Notes: a model not told the origin generated them from the letters alone. A stretch of 64,000 nucleotides of DNA from DASRDE01 sp035938175 (GCA_035938175.1 DASZHD010000057.1:1-64000), one strand, 5' to 3'; positions 50,745 to 59,991 are shown, counted from the stretch's first letter. Made by a program: numbers and translations.

Positions 50745-52328
50745 GTGCTTACCGATATTCGCGCGCTGGCATATCTGGAGCTGCGCCAGCTGATCAACCG
50801 GCTGCGAATGCTCGTGCGGCGCCCGGGACGCGCGCTCGTCTACGTGTTTGCGCTCGGGTATTTCATCTTCATTTCGATCCTTCGCGCGCGGTTCCATCAC
50901 GCGCCGAAACTTCCCCAAATCGCCGAGCCGTACGCGAGCGCGATCTTTTTTGCCTACCTGGTACTGCTGGGCGTTATTGCATACGGTGCGGCGTCCGGCA
51001 TCGCGGGCGCGTTTTCGTCGCCGGCCGATGCGCTGTTTCTAACGCGTTCCAAAATCCCGGAACGGATCGTCGTCCTGTGGCTGCAGCTGCGCCGCTGTGC
51101 GACGACGATGCTGCGGATGCTTTTTACGATCGTCATCTACACGCTGATGTTCGCCGCATCCGGAACCGTTTCGGGAATCGGCCTTGCGATCGTCGGCGGC
51201 AGCGTCGTGGCTGCGGCGCAAGCGGTGCCGGTGTTAAAGCTGCGCGCCGTCGCGGGCGCGCGTACCGCGCAGAGTTTGGCGGGCACCATCGCGGCGATCG
51301 GACTGCTTCCGCTGCTGATCGTTCTTTCCGGTTTGATCGCGACTAACGGCGCGCGTTTTGCGGACGGCGTCGAGCGGCTGGGCATGGGCGGAGCGGTAAA
51401 TGCGCTGTTCGGCGGCAATCTCGTTGCGCTCGGCGCGCTGTATGCGTTCGCCGCACTGCTCGTCGCTCTATCTTTGGTAACGGGTACCGGCCTGATCGCG
51501 GATCTCTACGCCGCGTCGATGCAAGCGCTGACCTACCGCGAACGCGCGAAGCGCTCGGGCGGTGCGGTCTTTGCAATGGAGCACGCGTATCACACGCGGC
51601 GCGGCGGAGCGCTGCAAACCGTGTTCGGCGGCGTGCGCGGTCCGTGGACGATCGCATGGAAGGAATCGATCGCGTTCACCCGATCGCCTTCGATGCAGCG
51701 TCTGTTCCTGTTGGGTTTCGCCGTGTGCGCCGTTGCCGGGTTCGTCTTCGGGAACGTTGCCGCTGCGTCGCGCGATTCGCTCGAAGAATCGATTGCGTTT
51801 GCCGCAACCTCCGCGAATTTGGTGATCATGTTCGTCGCCATGGGCTCGGCAATCGGTTTGGCCGCGGACCTGCGCAAGCCGCTGTGGTGGATGGGCCCCG
51901 ATCCCTTGTGGCTCCGCCTCGTTGCATGGATGGCCGGAACCTCGTGGCGGCTCGCGGTCTGCCTGACAGCCGGAATCGTTGCATGGGCGGCCGCGATGCG
52001 GGTTCCGGCAATAGCGCTGGCGGGAATCCCCATCGCTCTGGCGGGGGTGATCCAACTGCGCGCGGTCGGGCTGCTGCTCTACGCGCTTTTCCCCTCCACC
52101 ATCGACCAGCGCGGACCGCTCGCTCTGGTGCGCGCCCTGCTGACGTACCTCCTGGCCCTGCCGCCGGCGGTCGCCGGAATCGCGGCGCTGCTGCTCCTGC
52201 GCTCCGCTCCGGCCGGCGTCGCTTGTGCCGTCGCCGTCAGCGCGGCGGAAACGGCACTGCTGGTCGCGCTGGCAGCGGCGAGAATTTCCGGCCGAGGCGT
52301 CGCATTGGCGCAGGCGGAAGCGTTATAG
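50745..52328 (+). CDS. ABC-2-type membrane permease
   Basis: A 527-residue membrane protein with about twelve hydrophobic segments, resembling the putative ABC exporter family found beside NatA-type ATPases (YLELRQLINRLRMLVRRPGR near the N terminus, and TIAWKESIAFTRSPSMQRLF in the middle). GTG 50745 was chosen so that the gene begins just after the ATPase stop. Three small secreted proteins follow 15 bases downstream; whether they are substrates is unknown. Confidence 0.85.
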   Translation: MLTDIRALAYLELRQLINRLRMLVRRPGRALVYVFALGYFIFISILRARFHHAPKLPQIAEPYASAIFFAYLVLLGVIAYGAASGIAGAFSSPADALFLTRSKIPERIVVLWLQLRRCATTMLRMLFTIVIYTLMFAASGTVSGIGLAIVGGSVVAAAQAVPVLKLRAVAGARTAQSLAGTIAAIGLLPLLIVLSGLIATNGARFADGVERLGMGGAVNALFGGNLVALGALYAFAALLVALSLVTGTGLIADLYAASMQALTYRERAKRSGGAVFAMEHAYHTRRGGALQTVFGGVRGPWTIAWKESIAFTRSPSMQRLFLLGFAVCAVAGFVFGNVAAASRDSLEESIAFAATSANLVIMFVAMGSAIGLAADLRKPLWWMGPDPLWLRLVAWMAGTSWRLAVCLTAGIVAWAAAMRVPAIALAGIPIALAGVIQLRAVGLLLYALFPSTIDQRGPLALVRALLTYLLALPPAVAGIAALLLLRSAPAGVACAVAVSAAETALLVALAAARISGRGVALAQAEAL

Positions 52329-52343
52329 GCTCGGAGGGACGCG

Positions 52344-52751
52344 ATGAAGCCGCTTTTCCTGCTATTTGCGTGTGCGCTGCTGCTGACGGCGCCGGTTTGC
52401 GCCGATTCGACCGCCATCATCGAAGGGACGGTCACGGACGCGCGCACCGGTAAGGCGATGGCGGACGTGCAGGTCATGGCAGTCTCCGCGAGCGGAGACG
52501 TCACGTCGCGCACGGATGAAAAGGGCTTTTACATGCTGTGGGACGTGCCGCCCGGACCGGCGATCATCGCCTTTCAGCGCGAAGGTTTCATGCTCGAAGA
52601 ACATCTGCTCTGCGTGTATCCCGGAATGACGCGAACGGTGTCGACGCACATGCACGAACACACCGGGCAAGGGTACGTGTTGATGAGCTCGCTGATGCAT
52701 TCGCCGATTTTCGAACAGACGACCAGCACGCACTACATGGGGCCGTGTTGA
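52344..52751 (+). CDS. Secreted carboxypeptidase-regulatory-like protein 1, C-terminal Cys
   Basis: A 135-residue protein: signal peptide (KPLFLLFACALLLTAPVCA), then a CarboxypepD_reg-like beta domain (IIEGTVTDARTGKAMADVQV, DEKGFYMLWDVPPG), a central CVYPGM motif and a last residue Cys after MG-P. It has two cysteines in the mature part, one central and one final, as do both paralogues. No known family matches the whole pattern. An SD (GGAGGGACG) precedes the ATG. Confidence 0.8.
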   Translation: MKPLFLLFACALLLTAPVCADSTAIIEGTVTDARTGKAMADVQVMAVSASGDVTSRTDEKGFYMLWDVPPGPAIIAFQREGFMLEEHLLCVYPGMTRTVSTHMHEHTGQGYVLMSSLMHSPIFEQTTSTHYMGPC

Positions 52752-52818
52752 CCGGACGTGGGCTGCGGCCGTTCCCCTGGGTAAGAGCGTAGCAGCCGGG
52801 AGGCTGAAAGGGGGCCGA

Positions 52819-53232
52819 ATGAAGGCATCCGCACTCGTACTCGCCGTTACCGCGTTCCTGCCGATTGCCGCTTCCGCACAAAATACGACGGCGATCGTTC
52901 AAGGCACGATCTCCGATTATTCGACGAAAATGCCGCTCGATGCCGTCCGCGTGCGCGCCGTCTCGCGCTCGGGATCGGTAAACGCCACGTCGGACGCAAA
53001 AGGGTTTTTCACACTCTGGAATGTGCCGTTAGGCGCAATCACGGTTTCTTTCGAGCGACGCGGATACGTGCCGATGAGCGGCAAGATGTGCATGCATCCG
53101 GGAATGAAACGGAATCTGGAAATTCGTCTTTCACGCACACCGGGATCCGAAGCGTACGAACATTACCTCAAAAGCCGCAACGCATCGGGTCTGATGCAGC
53201 CCGCAAACGTAACGACTTTGGCAAATTGTTAG
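52819..53232 (+). CDS. Secreted carboxypeptidase-regulatory-like protein 2, C-terminal Cys
   Basis: A 137-residue paralogue of the preceding protein: signal peptide (SALVLAVTAFLPIAASA), then AIVQGTISDYSTKMPLDAVR, DAKGFFTLWNVPLG, CMHPGM and a final Cys. The region after CMHPGM is diverged and Asn/Ser-rich. AAAGGGGG precedes the ATG. The spacing to each neighbour is about 70 bases. Confidence 0.8.
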   Translation: MKASALVLAVTAFLPIAASAQNTTAIVQGTISDYSTKMPLDAVRVRAVSRSGSVNATSDAKGFFTLWNVPLGAITVSFERRGYVPMSGKMCMHPGMKRNLEIRLSRTPGSEAYEHYLKSRNASGLMQPANVTTLANC

Positions 53233-53300
53233 CGCCACAGTAGCAATACCGCGCGCTCGCGCGTTAGCAGAGCATAAGCGTTCACAACGGAGGTCATCAA

Positions 53301-53723
53301 ATGAAACGCTTCTTGCTCTGCCTTTTTCTTGCCGCGCTCTCGCCCGCAATCGCTGCGGCGTCGGCGACGGCATACGTTGAAGGCAAAGTCATCGACGCAT
53401 CCACCGGCAAGCCGGTTCAGGGCGTTCACGTCACCGTTCAATCGCCGACGGGCACGGCAGGTGCGGTGAGCGATCGCAACGGTTTCTACATGGTCTGGGA
53501 CGCGCCGATCGGCCAAGCGACGCTGTCGTTTTCGCACGACGGATTCATGCAAAGCGCAGGTACGGTGTGCCTGCATCCCGGCGCCACCGACGCATCGACG
53601 ATCGCGCTGTACGATCGTCTCGGCGGCGAATCGAGCCGCGCCGAGTTCCAACAGTGGCGCAGTCTTTCGCGGTATTTGTTGCTGGAAGACACCACAAACG
53701 CGACGTGGCTGGGGCCTTGCTGA
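53301..53723 (+). CDS. Secreted carboxypeptidase-regulatory-like protein 3, C-terminal Cys
   Basis: A 140-residue third paralogue: signal peptide (RFLLCLFLAALSPAIAAAS), AYVEGKVIDASTGKPVQGVH, DRNGFYMVWDAPIG, CLHPGA and a terminal LGPC. An SD (CGGAGG) precedes the ATG. Ten bases separate its stop from the convergent CoA-transferase gene, so it is the end of the transcript. Confidence 0.8.
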   Translation: MKRFLLCLFLAALSPAIAAASATAYVEGKVIDASTGKPVQGVHVTVQSPTGTAGAVSDRNGFYMVWDAPIGQATLSFSHDGFMQSAGTVCLHPGATDASTIALYDRLGGESSRAEFQQWRSLSRYLLLEDTTNATWLGPC

Positions 53724-53733
53724 CGCAAAGCGC

Positions 53734-54402
53734 CTAGACGCCGGGCGGAATCTCCATCACGTTCGGATGCGACGGCATTAAGAGCGGAGCTTCCGTAGCG
53801 GCGAAAACGTCGTCCACACTTACGCCGGGAGCGATCTCGCGGAGCACGAGACCTTCCGGCGTCACGTCGATGGTGGCCATGTCGGTGATGATGCGGTTCA
53901 CCACGCCGCGGCCGGTGTACGGCAGCGAGCATTCCCTGACGATCTTGTGCGTGCCGTCTTTCGCCACGTGTTCCATCATGACGATCAAGTATTTGGCGCC
54001 GTGCACCAAGTCCATCGCACCGCCCATGCCTTTGACCATCTTGCCGGGAATGATCCAGTTCGCGAGATCGCCTCGTTCCGAGACTTGCATCGCGCCCAGA
54101 ACCGCAACGTCGATGTGACCGCCGCGGATCATGCCGAACGAAAGCGCCGAATCGAAGAATGACGCGCCGGGAAGGACCGTCACCGTTTCCTTACCGGCGT
54201 TGATCAGATCGGGATCTTCTTCGCCTTCGTACGGATATGGGCCGGTACCTAAGATGCCGTTTTCGCTTTGCAGCACCACCGTCACGCCTGCCGGAACGTA
54301 GTTCGGAATCAGCGTCGGCAAGCCGATGCCCAGGTTGATGTATTGCCCGTCGCGCAATTCTTGCGCGACTCGTGCTGCGAGCTGCGTTCGCGTGATGGCC
54401 AT
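53734..54402 (-). CDS. scoB: 3-oxoacid CoA-transferase subunit B
   Basis: The B subunit of a succinyl-CoA:3-ketoacid-type CoA transferase, 222 residues. Catalytic Glu 47 sits in LQSENGILGTGP; the GLGIGLPTLIPNY-like opening (INLGIGLPTLIPNY) and GGAMDLVHGAKYLIVMMEH are family hallmarks. Its ATG starts immediately after the stop of the A subunit. Confidence 0.94.
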   Translation of the reverse strand: MAITRTQLAARVAQELRDGQYINLGIGLPTLIPNYVPAGVTVVLQSENGILGTGPYPYEGEEDPDLINAGKETVTVLPGASFFDSALSFGMIRGGHIDVAVLGAMQVSERGDLANWIIPGKMVKGMGGAMDLVHGAKYLIVMMEHVAKDGTHKIVRECSLPYTGRGVVNRIITDMATIDVTPEGLVLREIAPGVSVDDVFAATEAPLLMPSHPNVMEIPPGV

Positions 54403-55161
54403 TTACGCCGTCCCCCGCTTGCGCGTCGTCACGCGCTCGATACGCTTTCCCGAATCGCCTACGACGACGACGCGTTGCACGAAAATGCCGGGCAAGTGCA
54501 CGTGCTCCGGATCGATTTGCCCTGGTTCTACCAGCTCCTCGACTTCGGCAATCGTGATTCTGCCGGCCATCGCGCACAACGGATTGAAGTTTCGCGTGGC
54601 TTTGTGAAAGATCAGGTTTCCATGGCGATCTCCCACGCTCGCGCGCACGAGTGCGTAATCGCACACGATTCCCTCTTCCAACACGTACTCGCGGCCGTTG
54701 AACGTGCGCGTTTCCTTTTTGGGCGACGCTTTTACGGCGTTACCGTCGCGATCGTACTTCCACGGAATTCCACCCTGCGCGACTTGCGTGCCGCCGCCGG
54801 CCGGCGTGTAAAACGCCGGAATTCCGCAACCTCCCGCGCGCAGACGTTCTGCCAGCGTGCCTTGAGGCACGAGCTCGACTTCCAGTTCGCCGTGCAGATA
54901 TTGCCGCTCGAATTCCTTATTTTCGCCGACGTACGAGCCGGTGGTGCGGCGGATGCGCCTTTTGTCCAGCAATACGCCCAGACCCCATCCGTCCACGCCG
55001 CAGTTGTTGGATACCGTAATCAAATCCGTGGCGCCCTGTTCCAAGAGCGCTTGTATCAGATTGTGCGGGATGCCCGACAAACCGAAGCCGCCCACCGCCA
55101 ACGACGCGCCGCTGGGGATATCGGCAACCGCCTGCGCGCACCACGCTACGACTTTGTCCAT
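54403..55161 (-). CDS. scoA: 3-oxoacid CoA-transferase subunit A
   Basis: The A subunit, 252 residues: AVGGFGLSGIPHNLIQALL, the VSNNCGVDGWGLGVLL substrate loop, GNLIFHKATRNFNPLCA and EPGQIDPEHVHLPGIFVQR. ATG 55161 starts at the conserved domain; a longer reading would be Arg/Pro-rich. It diverges from an acyl-CoA dehydrogenase gene, consistent with fatty-acid or branched-chain catabolism. Confidence 0.94.
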   Translation of the reverse strand: MDKVVAWCAQAVADIPSGASLAVGGFGLSGIPHNLIQALLEQGATDLITVSNNCGVDGWGLGVLLDKRRIRRTTGSYVGENKEFERQYLHGELEVELVPQGTLAERLRAGGCGIPAFYTPAGGGTQVAQGGIPWKYDRDGNAVKASPKKETRTFNGREYVLEEGIVCDYALVRASVGDRHGNLIFHKATRNFNPLCAMAGRITIAEVEELVEPGQIDPEHVHLPGIFVQRVVVVGDSGKRIERVTTRKRGTA

Positions 55162-55247
55162 ACGTGCGGAGTTATGCGCTAGCGGGGACGCAGGCGCCTG
55201 TCCCGAAGTCTGGGGACCGCGTTTCCAAGCTGAGCAGGGAGTATCCA

Positions 55248-56423
55248 ATGGCTGTTGCCACGCCGCATCATGCATCCTCCGACGAAGAGGCAATGATCCT
55301 GGACGTCGTCCGCGAGTTGGTTGCAGAAAAAGTCGCACCTCGCGCCGCCGAGATCGACGAGCGGGGCGAGTATCCGCAAGACATCCGGAAAGTGTTCGCG
55401 GAGAACGATCTCCTCGGAATTCCGATCCCGGCAGAATACGGCGGACTCGGCGGCACGTTTTTGACGTACGTCAAAGTCGTCGAAGAAATTGCGAAAGCGT
55501 GCGCGTCGAGCTCGCTCATCGTGGCGGTGCAAGAACTCGGCATGCTGCCGATTCTGATCGGCGGCAGCGAGGAACAAAAAAAGAAGTATTTGCCCAAACT
55601 CGCATCGGGTGAATGGATCGCGGCTTATGCCCTGACCGAAGCGGGCAGCGGTTCCGACGCCGCCGGGTCGATGCGGACGCGCGCGCAAAAACGCGGCGAT
55701 ACGTGGATTCTGAACGGGCAGAAAATCTGGATAACCAACGGCAGCGTGGCCGATGTGATCTGCGTCTTTGCGGTCACCGATCCCGAGAAAGGGCCGAACG
55801 GCATCAGCGCGTTCATCGTCGAGAAGGGGTTCCCCGGCTTCAGCGTCGGCAAGCTGGAAAAGAAAATGGGCATCCGCGGTTCACCGACCGTCGAGCTCGT
55901 TTTCGACAATTGCGAGGTCCCGGCCGAGAACCTCATCGGTCCGGAAGGCGACGGTTTCAAAGTTGCAATGAAGGTCCTGGACAAATCGCGTCCCGGCATC
56001 GCCGCGCAGGCGCTGGGAATTGCTTCCGGCGCTTTGGACTATGCTGCAAAGTATGCGCAGGAGCGCATCGCGTTCGGCAAGCCGATCGGCCAGCAGCAAG
56101 GCATCGGGTTCATGCTGGCGGACATGAAAACCGAAGTCGAAGCGGCGCGCCTTCTCCTCTACGAAGCGGCACGCAAATGCGACGAAGGCGCTCCCGACGT
56201 CACGCTTTGGGCGGCGATGTGCAAACTGAAATGCGGCGACGTGGCGATGAGCGTTACCACCGATGCGGTTCAGGTACTCGGCGGCTTCGGCTATTCGGTT
56301 GAATACCCGGTAGAGCGAATGATGCGCGACGCAAAGATCACGCAGATCTACGAAGGAACCCAGCAAATCCAACGCTTGGTAATCTCCCGAGCGCTCGTCG
56401 GCAAGTGGAAGCCCAAAGCGTAA
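55248..56423 (+). CDS. Acyl-CoA dehydrogenase
   Basis: An FAD enzyme of 391 residues oxidising acyl-CoA thioesters. Seen are YALTEAGSGSDAAG (FAD/substrate loop), WITNGSVADVICVFA, the C-terminal catalytic Glu 369 in YEGTQQIQRLVISR, and QVLGGFGYSVEYPVERMMRD. The glutamate position matches short-chain enzymes such as butyryl-CoA dehydrogenase. ATG 55248 has AGGGAG eight bases upstream. Divergent from scoAB. Confidence 0.95.
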   Translation: MAVATPHHASSDEEAMILDVVRELVAEKVAPRAAEIDERGEYPQDIRKVFAENDLLGIPIPAEYGGLGGTFLTYVKVVEEIAKACASSSLIVAVQELGMLPILIGGSEEQKKKYLPKLASGEWIAAYALTEAGSGSDAAGSMRTRAQKRGDTWILNGQKIWITNGSVADVICVFAVTDPEKGPNGISAFIVEKGFPGFSVGKLEKKMGIRGSPTVELVFDNCEVPAENLIGPEGDGFKVAMKVLDKSRPGIAAQALGIASGALDYAAKYAQERIAFGKPIGQQQGIGFMLADMKTEVEAARLLLYEAARKCDEGAPDVTLWAAMCKLKCGDVAMSVTTDAVQVLGGFGYSVEYPVERMMRDAKITQIYEGTQQIQRLVISRALVGKWKPKA

Positions 56424-56564
56424 CGGCGGGGGCGTTTAGAAGACCTTTACACAAACAAAAGGGAGAGCAACCGAGCCCGCGGAACAGACGGGCGACGCCG
56501 TGCGTTACACGTGCGTCACTCGGCATAACGCCGGTTGTCATTACAATTGAAAGGAGGTGTACAT

Positions 56565-56936
56565 TTGAAGAAGATTCTCGCATCGCTCATCGCGTCGGCG
56601 TTCCTTCTGACGGGTACGGCCATGGCCGCGAACCCCACGACGAAGACGACGACCAAGGCGGTCAAGCCGGTCAAGGCGACAAACTCGGTCAAGGCAGGCA
56701 AGTCCGTCAAAGCTACGGCTAAGGCGAAGACCACGAAGAAGGCCATCAAAAAGACGGCCGACAAAGTGAAGCCCTCGAAGAAGAGCAAAACCACGAAGAA
56801 GATCGCCAAGCCCGCCAAGAAGATCAAAAAGACGGCCGACAAAGTGAAGCCGGCTAAGAAGGCGACCAAACCCGCGAAGAAAGCCGCCAAAACCACGAAG
56901 AAAATCGTGAAGAAGGCCGCTAAGACGACCCACTAA
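56565..56936 (+). CDS. Secreted lysine-rich histone-like protein
   Basis: A 123-residue protein: a signal peptide (KKILASLIASAFLLTGTAMA) followed by an unstructured, extremely basic tail of Lys, Ala, Thr and Pro with repeated KKTADKVKP units, as in histone-H1 tails but preceded by an export signal. The TTG start at 56565 has a near-perfect AAAGGAGG seven bases before it, a strong signal for high expression. A strong terminator follows. Function unknown; cell-surface charge or nucleic-acid binding outside the cell are possibilities. Confidence 0.85.
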   Translation: MKKILASLIASAFLLTGTAMAANPTTKTTTKAVKPVKATNSVKAGKSVKATAKAKTTKKAIKKTADKVKPSKKSKTTKKIAKPAKKIKKTADKVKPAKKATKPAKKAAKTTKKIVKKAAKTTH

Positions 56937-56964
56937 CCCTAGAAACTGTCTTTATATCGATTCC

Positions 56965-56991
56965 AAGCGCGGTTTTTACCGCGCTTTTTTT
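56965..56991 (+). terminator. Intrinsic terminator after the lysine-rich gene
   Basis: AAGCGCGGT (56965-56973) pairs perfectly with ACCGCGCTT (56978-56986) around TTTT and continues into a seven-T run. It also lies at the 3' end of the convergent VIT gene. Confidence 0.95.
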
Positions 56992-57799
56992 ATCCCGTCA
57001 AAATGTTCACGCCGGCATGGCCGAACAGCGCCGGCAGTGCGAGGCCTGCGGCCCACGAAATTGCGAAGACGATCATTCCGAACGCGACAATCTCCAATCC
57101 CTTGGCCCACGGCGTTCTATTGCTCAACGTCGCTGCGTAGTATCCGACGCCGAACAGCCCGAGGATCGCAAGGCCGAGACTGGTACCCAACGTGCGCGCG
57201 CCGTGCCAATTCAAGAAATACGGGATCAGCGGCAAGAGCGCGCCGGCGGCAAACGATATCGCCATGAAAACCGCCGAGCGCAGACCCGCTTCTTCTGCAA
57301 TGCGCGGATCGATGCCGAATTCATCGCGCATCATCTCGTAGAGGTATATCTCCGGGTTTTGCGCGAGGCGCGTCACGATGGTGTGCGCCTCTTCCGCGCT
57401 GAAGCCTTTCAACTTGTAATAGGCAACTTGCTCGGCGAACTCGTCCTGCGGGTTGGCCTCCATCTCGGCCTTCTCCATGTCGATCGTCGCGCGCACGACT
57501 TCACGTTCCGATCGTCCGCCGAGATACTCGCCGACCCCCATCGAGAGCGCTCCGGAAAGCAGCGCCAACAAGCCGCTGACGATTACGAACCAGTTCTTGC
57601 CCTCGGCTACGCCGACGCCGGTTGCAATGCCCAGCGTCGTCAGAATGCCGTCTTGAATGCCGAAGACCAATTCGCGAACGCTGCGCTGCTTTTCCAGTTC
57701 GCGCCGCTGCGGCGTATCGGGAATGCGGGGCTGAACCTGACGCCATCCGGGCGTGTCCACGACGACTTTGTGCGGCGGGACGCGGCGTTCTTCACTCAT
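56990..57799 (-). CDS. VIT1/CCC1-family transporter
   Basis: A 269-residue membrane protein of the vacuolar-iron-transporter family, which in bacteria moves Fe or Mn. VRELVFGIQDGILTTLGIA opens the core, followed by SGALSMGVGEYLGGRSERE, a cytoplasmic Glu-rich metal-binding helix (FAEQVAYYKLKGFSAEEAH) and three C-terminal helices. ATG 57799 overlaps the stop of the upstream peptidase gene by 4 bases (ATGA), an unusual coupling. Confidence 0.9.
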   Translation of the reverse strand: MSEERRVPPHKVVVDTPGWRQVQPRIPDTPQRRELEKQRSVRELVFGIQDGILTTLGIATGVGVAEGKNWFVIVSGLLALLSGALSMGVGEYLGGRSEREVVRATIDMEKAEMEANPQDEFAEQVAYYKLKGFSAEEAHTIVTRLAQNPEIYLYEMMRDEFGIDPRIAEEAGLRSAVFMAISFAAGALLPLIPYFLNWHGARTLGTSLGLAILGLFGVGYYAATLSNRTPWAKGLEIVAFGMIVFAISWAAGLALPALFGHAGVNILTG

Positions 57800-59949
57800 A
57801 GATGAGCCGTCCACCAATCCAGCATATGTTCGTACAAGTGCCGCCGCTGCGCGATCCCGGCGATGGAGTGCGTTCGTCGCGGATACGCGAAAAAATCGAC
57901 GTCGACTTTATCCGCCTGGATGAATGCCTGAAGCATCGAGACCGTGTTTGCCATATGCACGTTATCGTCGGAGGTACCGTGACTGATCAACAGATCGCCG
58001 TGCAGATTTGACGCGGCCTTCACGTTGGAACTTACATCGTACGCCTTGGGGTCGTTCTGCGGAGTCCCCATGTAGCGCTCGGTGTAAATAGTATCGTAGT
58101 AATGCCAGTCCGTGACGGGCGCGACCGCGGCGCCGGCTTTGAACGATGACGAATGCGTAAGCGCGTAGATGGTTTCGTATCCGCCAAAGCTCCAGCCCCA
58201 GATACCGATACGCCCCGGATCGACGTACGGCAGAGAACGCAAGTATTGCGCGCCGATTTGCTGCCCCACGAGCGACCCCGGGCCGAAGTTATGATACAGC
58301 AGCTGCACGTGAGCGTCGTTGTCGATTTGCGAAGCGGGCCCGTCGATGCTAAAGACGATGAATCCGCGGCGGGCGAGCAATTGATGGTAGAGCTGGCGCT
58401 GCCCCGCGAAAACGTTCGCCGTCACAGGCGCCGACGGGCCACCGTACACGTACACGATCACCGGGTATTTATGCTGCGGATCGAAGTTCGGCGGTTTGAG
58501 CATCGTCGCGTCCAACTTGCCGTACGCCGAGTCGACAGACAGCATCTGCGTTGGAAGCAGCTGCGCGCGCAAGTCGCGGTTTTGCTCCGTAAGCGTCGCC
58601 CGGATGCTGCCGGTCTGCAGCTCCGCCAGGTCGGTCTGCGGCGGATCGTTCAGCGTCGAATGTTGGTCGACGAAATAGGTAGCGGCTTGCGCGACCGAGA
58701 CCTGATGCGCTCCAGGTAGGGGCGTGAGATCCGCGGGCGGTCCGCCCGCAAGCGGTATGCGAAGCAGCGCGGTGTCGCGGCGCGTCGGGTACGCGGCGAC
58801 GACGTAGGCGCTTGCGGTTTTCGCGTCCACCGCTTCCAGTGAGAGAACGCGATACGTACCGGTCAAACGGCGCAGCGCTCCCGATGCGGAACGCAGATAT
58901 AGGGCGCTGACGCCGTTGCGGTCCAGCACCCAAAGCGTCGAGCCGTTCGCAAGCCACAACGGCAGCCGCACGTCGCCGTTCCCTTCGACGGCGCCGACCC
59001 ACTTCGAATCGCTCTGAGAATACAGCGTCGTTTGTGCACCCGTCGTAGCGGAAAGCGTAAATACGCGAAGGTGCTGTTGCGCGCGATCCAGCGTTTCCGC
59101 TACGATCGAATCGCTTTGCGGTTTCCAAGCGATAAACGGCAGGTACTCGTCGCGAGCGCCGGCGTCGTACAGCAACCGGTCGCGTCCGTCTGAAACGTCT
59201 ACGACGCGTAGCACGGCGCGCGGATTGCGCTCGCCCGCAAGCGGATACCGCTGCAGCGTGACGGAGTTGTCCGTCTTGAGAAAGTCGGCGATCGGAAAAG
59301 CCGTGACGGGCCGCTCGTCCATTTGCACGTAAGCGATGAATTTCTGATCCCCGGACCACGCGAACCCGTGCTCGGTGCCGAGCTCTTCCGGATAGACCCA
59401 ATCCAAGCCGCCGTTGAGGATCGCATCGTCGGATCCTCCGGCGGTCATTCGGCGCACAGAGAGCTTCGGCGTCAAACGGGCGGCGTACAGATCGCCGTTC
59501 TTGACGTACGCGATGGCATCCGCGTGCGGCGACCACTGCGGATCTGAAACTTGCTTGTCGATCTCGCGATCGAGATTCGTGGAAAGGTCGCGCACATAGA
59601 GCGTTTCCTTCTCGACGAACGCGATTGCTTTGCCGTCCGGCGCCCACGTGAGGTTCTCCGGCGTCTTCGCATCCTTGCCGTACGTTTTCGGATCGATGAC
59701 GACGCGGTCGTTCCCGCTGGAAACGTCGTACTGATGCACCGGCAGTGCCGCCGCCGGATCTTGCGTAGGCAAAACGTACAGAAACGACCGGCCGTCCCCG
59801 GACCACACGATGCGATCCGGTTGCGAACCCCACGGCGGTTGGGCGGCAAAAATCGTGTCCAGGGTTAAATCACCCGCGGCAGGCGACGGGCGGGCAGCGC
59901 TAATGCAGAGTGCGAGCGAAAGAACGGCCGTCAGCAAGCGTTTCGCCAT
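57796..59949 (-). CDS. Dipeptidyl-peptidase IV-type S9B serine peptidase
   Basis: An exported prolyl oligopeptidase family enzyme of 717 residues. A signal peptide (RLLTAVLSLALCISAARPSPA) is followed by an eight-bladed propeller including WVYPEELGTEHGFAWSGDQK, whose Glu pair matches the DPP-IV N-terminus-binding site, then the hydrolase domain with GWSFGGYE (Ser), GTSDDNVH (Asp) and RTHSI (His). It probably clips dipeptides outside the cytoplasm. It is coupled to the VIT gene downstream. Confidence 0.92.
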   Translation of the reverse strand: MAKRLLTAVLSLALCISAARPSPAAGDLTLDTIFAAQPPWGSQPDRIVWSGDGRSFLYVLPTQDPAAALPVHQYDVSSGNDRVVIDPKTYGKDAKTPENLTWAPDGKAIAFVEKETLYVRDLSTNLDREIDKQVSDPQWSPHADAIAYVKNGDLYAARLTPKLSVRRMTAGGSDDAILNGGLDWVYPEELGTEHGFAWSGDQKFIAYVQMDERPVTAFPIADFLKTDNSVTLQRYPLAGERNPRAVLRVVDVSDGRDRLLYDAGARDEYLPFIAWKPQSDSIVAETLDRAQQHLRVFTLSATTGAQTTLYSQSDSKWVGAVEGNGDVRLPLWLANGSTLWVLDRNGVSALYLRSASGALRRLTGTYRVLSLEAVDAKTASAYVVAAYPTRRDTALLRIPLAGGPPADLTPLPGAHQVSVAQAATYFVDQHSTLNDPPQTDLAELQTGSIRATLTEQNRDLRAQLLPTQMLSVDSAYGKLDATMLKPPNFDPQHKYPVIVYVYGGPSAPVTANVFAGQRQLYHQLLARRGFIVFSIDGPASQIDNDAHVQLLYHNFGPGSLVGQQIGAQYLRSLPYVDPGRIGIWGWSFGGYETIYALTHSSSFKAGAAVAPVTDWHYYDTIYTERYMGTPQNDPKAYDVSSNVKAASNLHGDLLISHGTSDDNVHMANTVSMLQAFIQADKVDVDFFAYPRRTHSIAGIAQRRHLYEHMLDWWTAHL

Positions 59950-59991
59950 GGAGGCGGATTTCACCGAAGGCAGCCGCGAATACTTGCGACT

